The notes under the pieces are model-generated. The model saw only the letters and a program-made list of their open reading frames with translations, was not told where the DNA came from and did not search any database. DNA of 5,773 nt from DAOTUB01 sp034437455 (lineage in GTDB: Bacteria > Chloroflexota > Anaerolineae > B4-G1). Shown piece after piece: positions 5,322 through 5,773 of the stretch; positions within the stretch are counted from its first letter, which is position 1, and the number at the start of each line of letters is the position of its first letter. The position numbers and the translations under genes are program-made. The DNA lies in assembly GCA_034437455.1 (NCBI GenBank), contig DAOTUB010000253.1, forward strand, positions 1 to 5,773, given 5' to 3'.

Positions 5322-5669
5322 ATGTTGAAACGCGTGCAGGTATTTTGTTTGACCATGGCTGTATTGTTGATCTTTACCCTGCTGCCTGGCAAGCTCACCC
5401 CCGCCGCGCCGCCGGAACCACTTAACGCACTGAACAGGGCTGACATCATTGAGGCGCCTCTCAATTGTGTCAGTGCCCCTTCCAGCAACGAAAAGGAAAG
5501 CACAATAGTTCCTTCAACATCATCAGTAATACAAACCGGCGCCGAGAACGTCGAATTTGTAGGCCATATTGGAGGTGCTACCAACGCCGTAGCTGTTCAG
5601 GGGCACTATGCCTACATCGGCTTGGGGCCAAGGCTGACCGTCTTCAGCAATTCCCGTTTTGATGTCTGA
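5322..5669 (+). CDS. Secreted LVIVD-repeat protein, truncated after the first repeat
   Basis: A 115-residue product. Residues 1-4 (MLKR) and the hydrophobic stretch 6-22 form a signal peptide, with likely cleavage near the AAP at 28-30. A low-complexity linker follows. Residues 79-108 (FVGHIGGATNAVAVQGHYAY, then IGLGPRLTVF) match the first blade of LVIVD-repeat proteins, surface or secreted beta-propeller-like proteins that normally carry many copies and run to hundreds of residues. Here the frame ends at SNSRFDV, where the repeat usually continues as SNP and into the next blade. Neither other frame downstream resumes repeats, so this is a 5' remnant rather than a single-base frameshift. The start is set by AAAAGGAGGT (5306-5315), six bases upstream. 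A strong promoter lies ~250 bases upstream. The fragment may still be expressed and exported, but is unlikely to fold as a full propeller. Confidence 0.7.
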   Translation: MLKRVQVFCLTMAVLLIFTLLPGKLTPAAPPEPLNALNRADIIEAPLNCVSAPSSNEKESTIVPSTSSVIQTGAENVEFVGHIGGATNAVAVQGHYAYIGLGPRLTVFSNSRFDV

Positions 5670-5773
5670 CTTGAAATCTGCGGCATATGGGCTATAGTTG
5701 GGGTAAATGAAATGAGCTGCGGGTCCGCTGGATTTCCATGAAACTCGGAGCAAAAAGGGTTACCCAATGGCTG
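5670..5773. other. Unexplained sequence after the truncated repeat gene
   Basis: These 104 bases do not continue the LVIVD repeats in any frame. An ATG at 5738 opens a frame to the window edge (MKLGAKRVTQWL), but no ribosome site precedes it and twelve codons cannot be assigned. This may be the start of an inserted or rearranged segment; the edge prevents a decision. Confidence 0.3.

Noticed and set aside
4709..5584. 291-codon minus-strand ORF
   Set aside because: It runs antisense through the LVIVD gene, both promoters and into the AbrB gene in another frame; no domain is recognisable and the composition is that of a shadow frame.
5738..5773. New gene beginning at the ATG at 5738
   Set aside because: Only twelve codons are visible before the window ends and no ribosome site precedes the ATG.

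Overview
The window looks like an accessory stretch of a bacterial chromosome, possibly from Chloroflexota (Anaerolineae-like). That is an inference, not a demonstration. It rests on PIN/AbrB modules, a COG1672-type ATPase, a secreted LVIVD-repeat fragment, perfect Shine-Dalgarno sites and sigma70-like promoters. Composition changes sharply: the first ~190 bases and everything after ~2560 are GC-rich, while ~220-2540 is visibly AT-rich, as expected of acquired DNA.

Layout: (1) The 3' end of an unidentified gene (to 139) with an intrinsic terminator (161-190). (2) An AT-rich gap of ~380 bases without a convincing gene. (3) A tight plus-strand operon (634-2268) of a Clp-fold serine protease of the SDH type, a small antitoxin-like protein and a PIN-domain VapC-like toxin. 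The genes overlap by 14 and 4 bases and end at a very strong terminator (2292-2323). (4) A regulated promoter region (2464-2570) with an 18-bp palindrome, a near-consensus promoter and a 43-bp imperfect palindrome, driving an ATPase fused to a C-terminal PD-(D/E)XK-like domain (2571-4016). (5) A ~150-base gap that may hold a decayed coding fragment. (6) A minus-strand AbrB-type antitoxin plus PIN toxin operon (4887 down to 4170) with its own promoter and a palindromic operator candidate. (7) A divergent promoter (5040-5068), a ~245-base leader, and the 5' part of a secreted LVIVD-repeat protein that stops after one repeat (5322-5669), followed by unexplained sequence to the window edge.

The most interesting unit is the protease-antitoxin-toxin operon. 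It carries an apparently intact Ser-Asp-His protease co-transcribed and translationally overlapped with a toxin-antitoxin pair. The antitoxin keeps a recognisable toxin-binding tail, but its N-terminal half does not resemble the usual Phd/VapB DNA-binding domain. A three-component system in which the protease controls antitoxin level, or is itself the sensor or effector, is a testable hypothesis. Two unrelated PIN modules lie within 3 kb on either side of an ATPase-nuclease-like gene, which fits a small stress/defence or stabilisation island.
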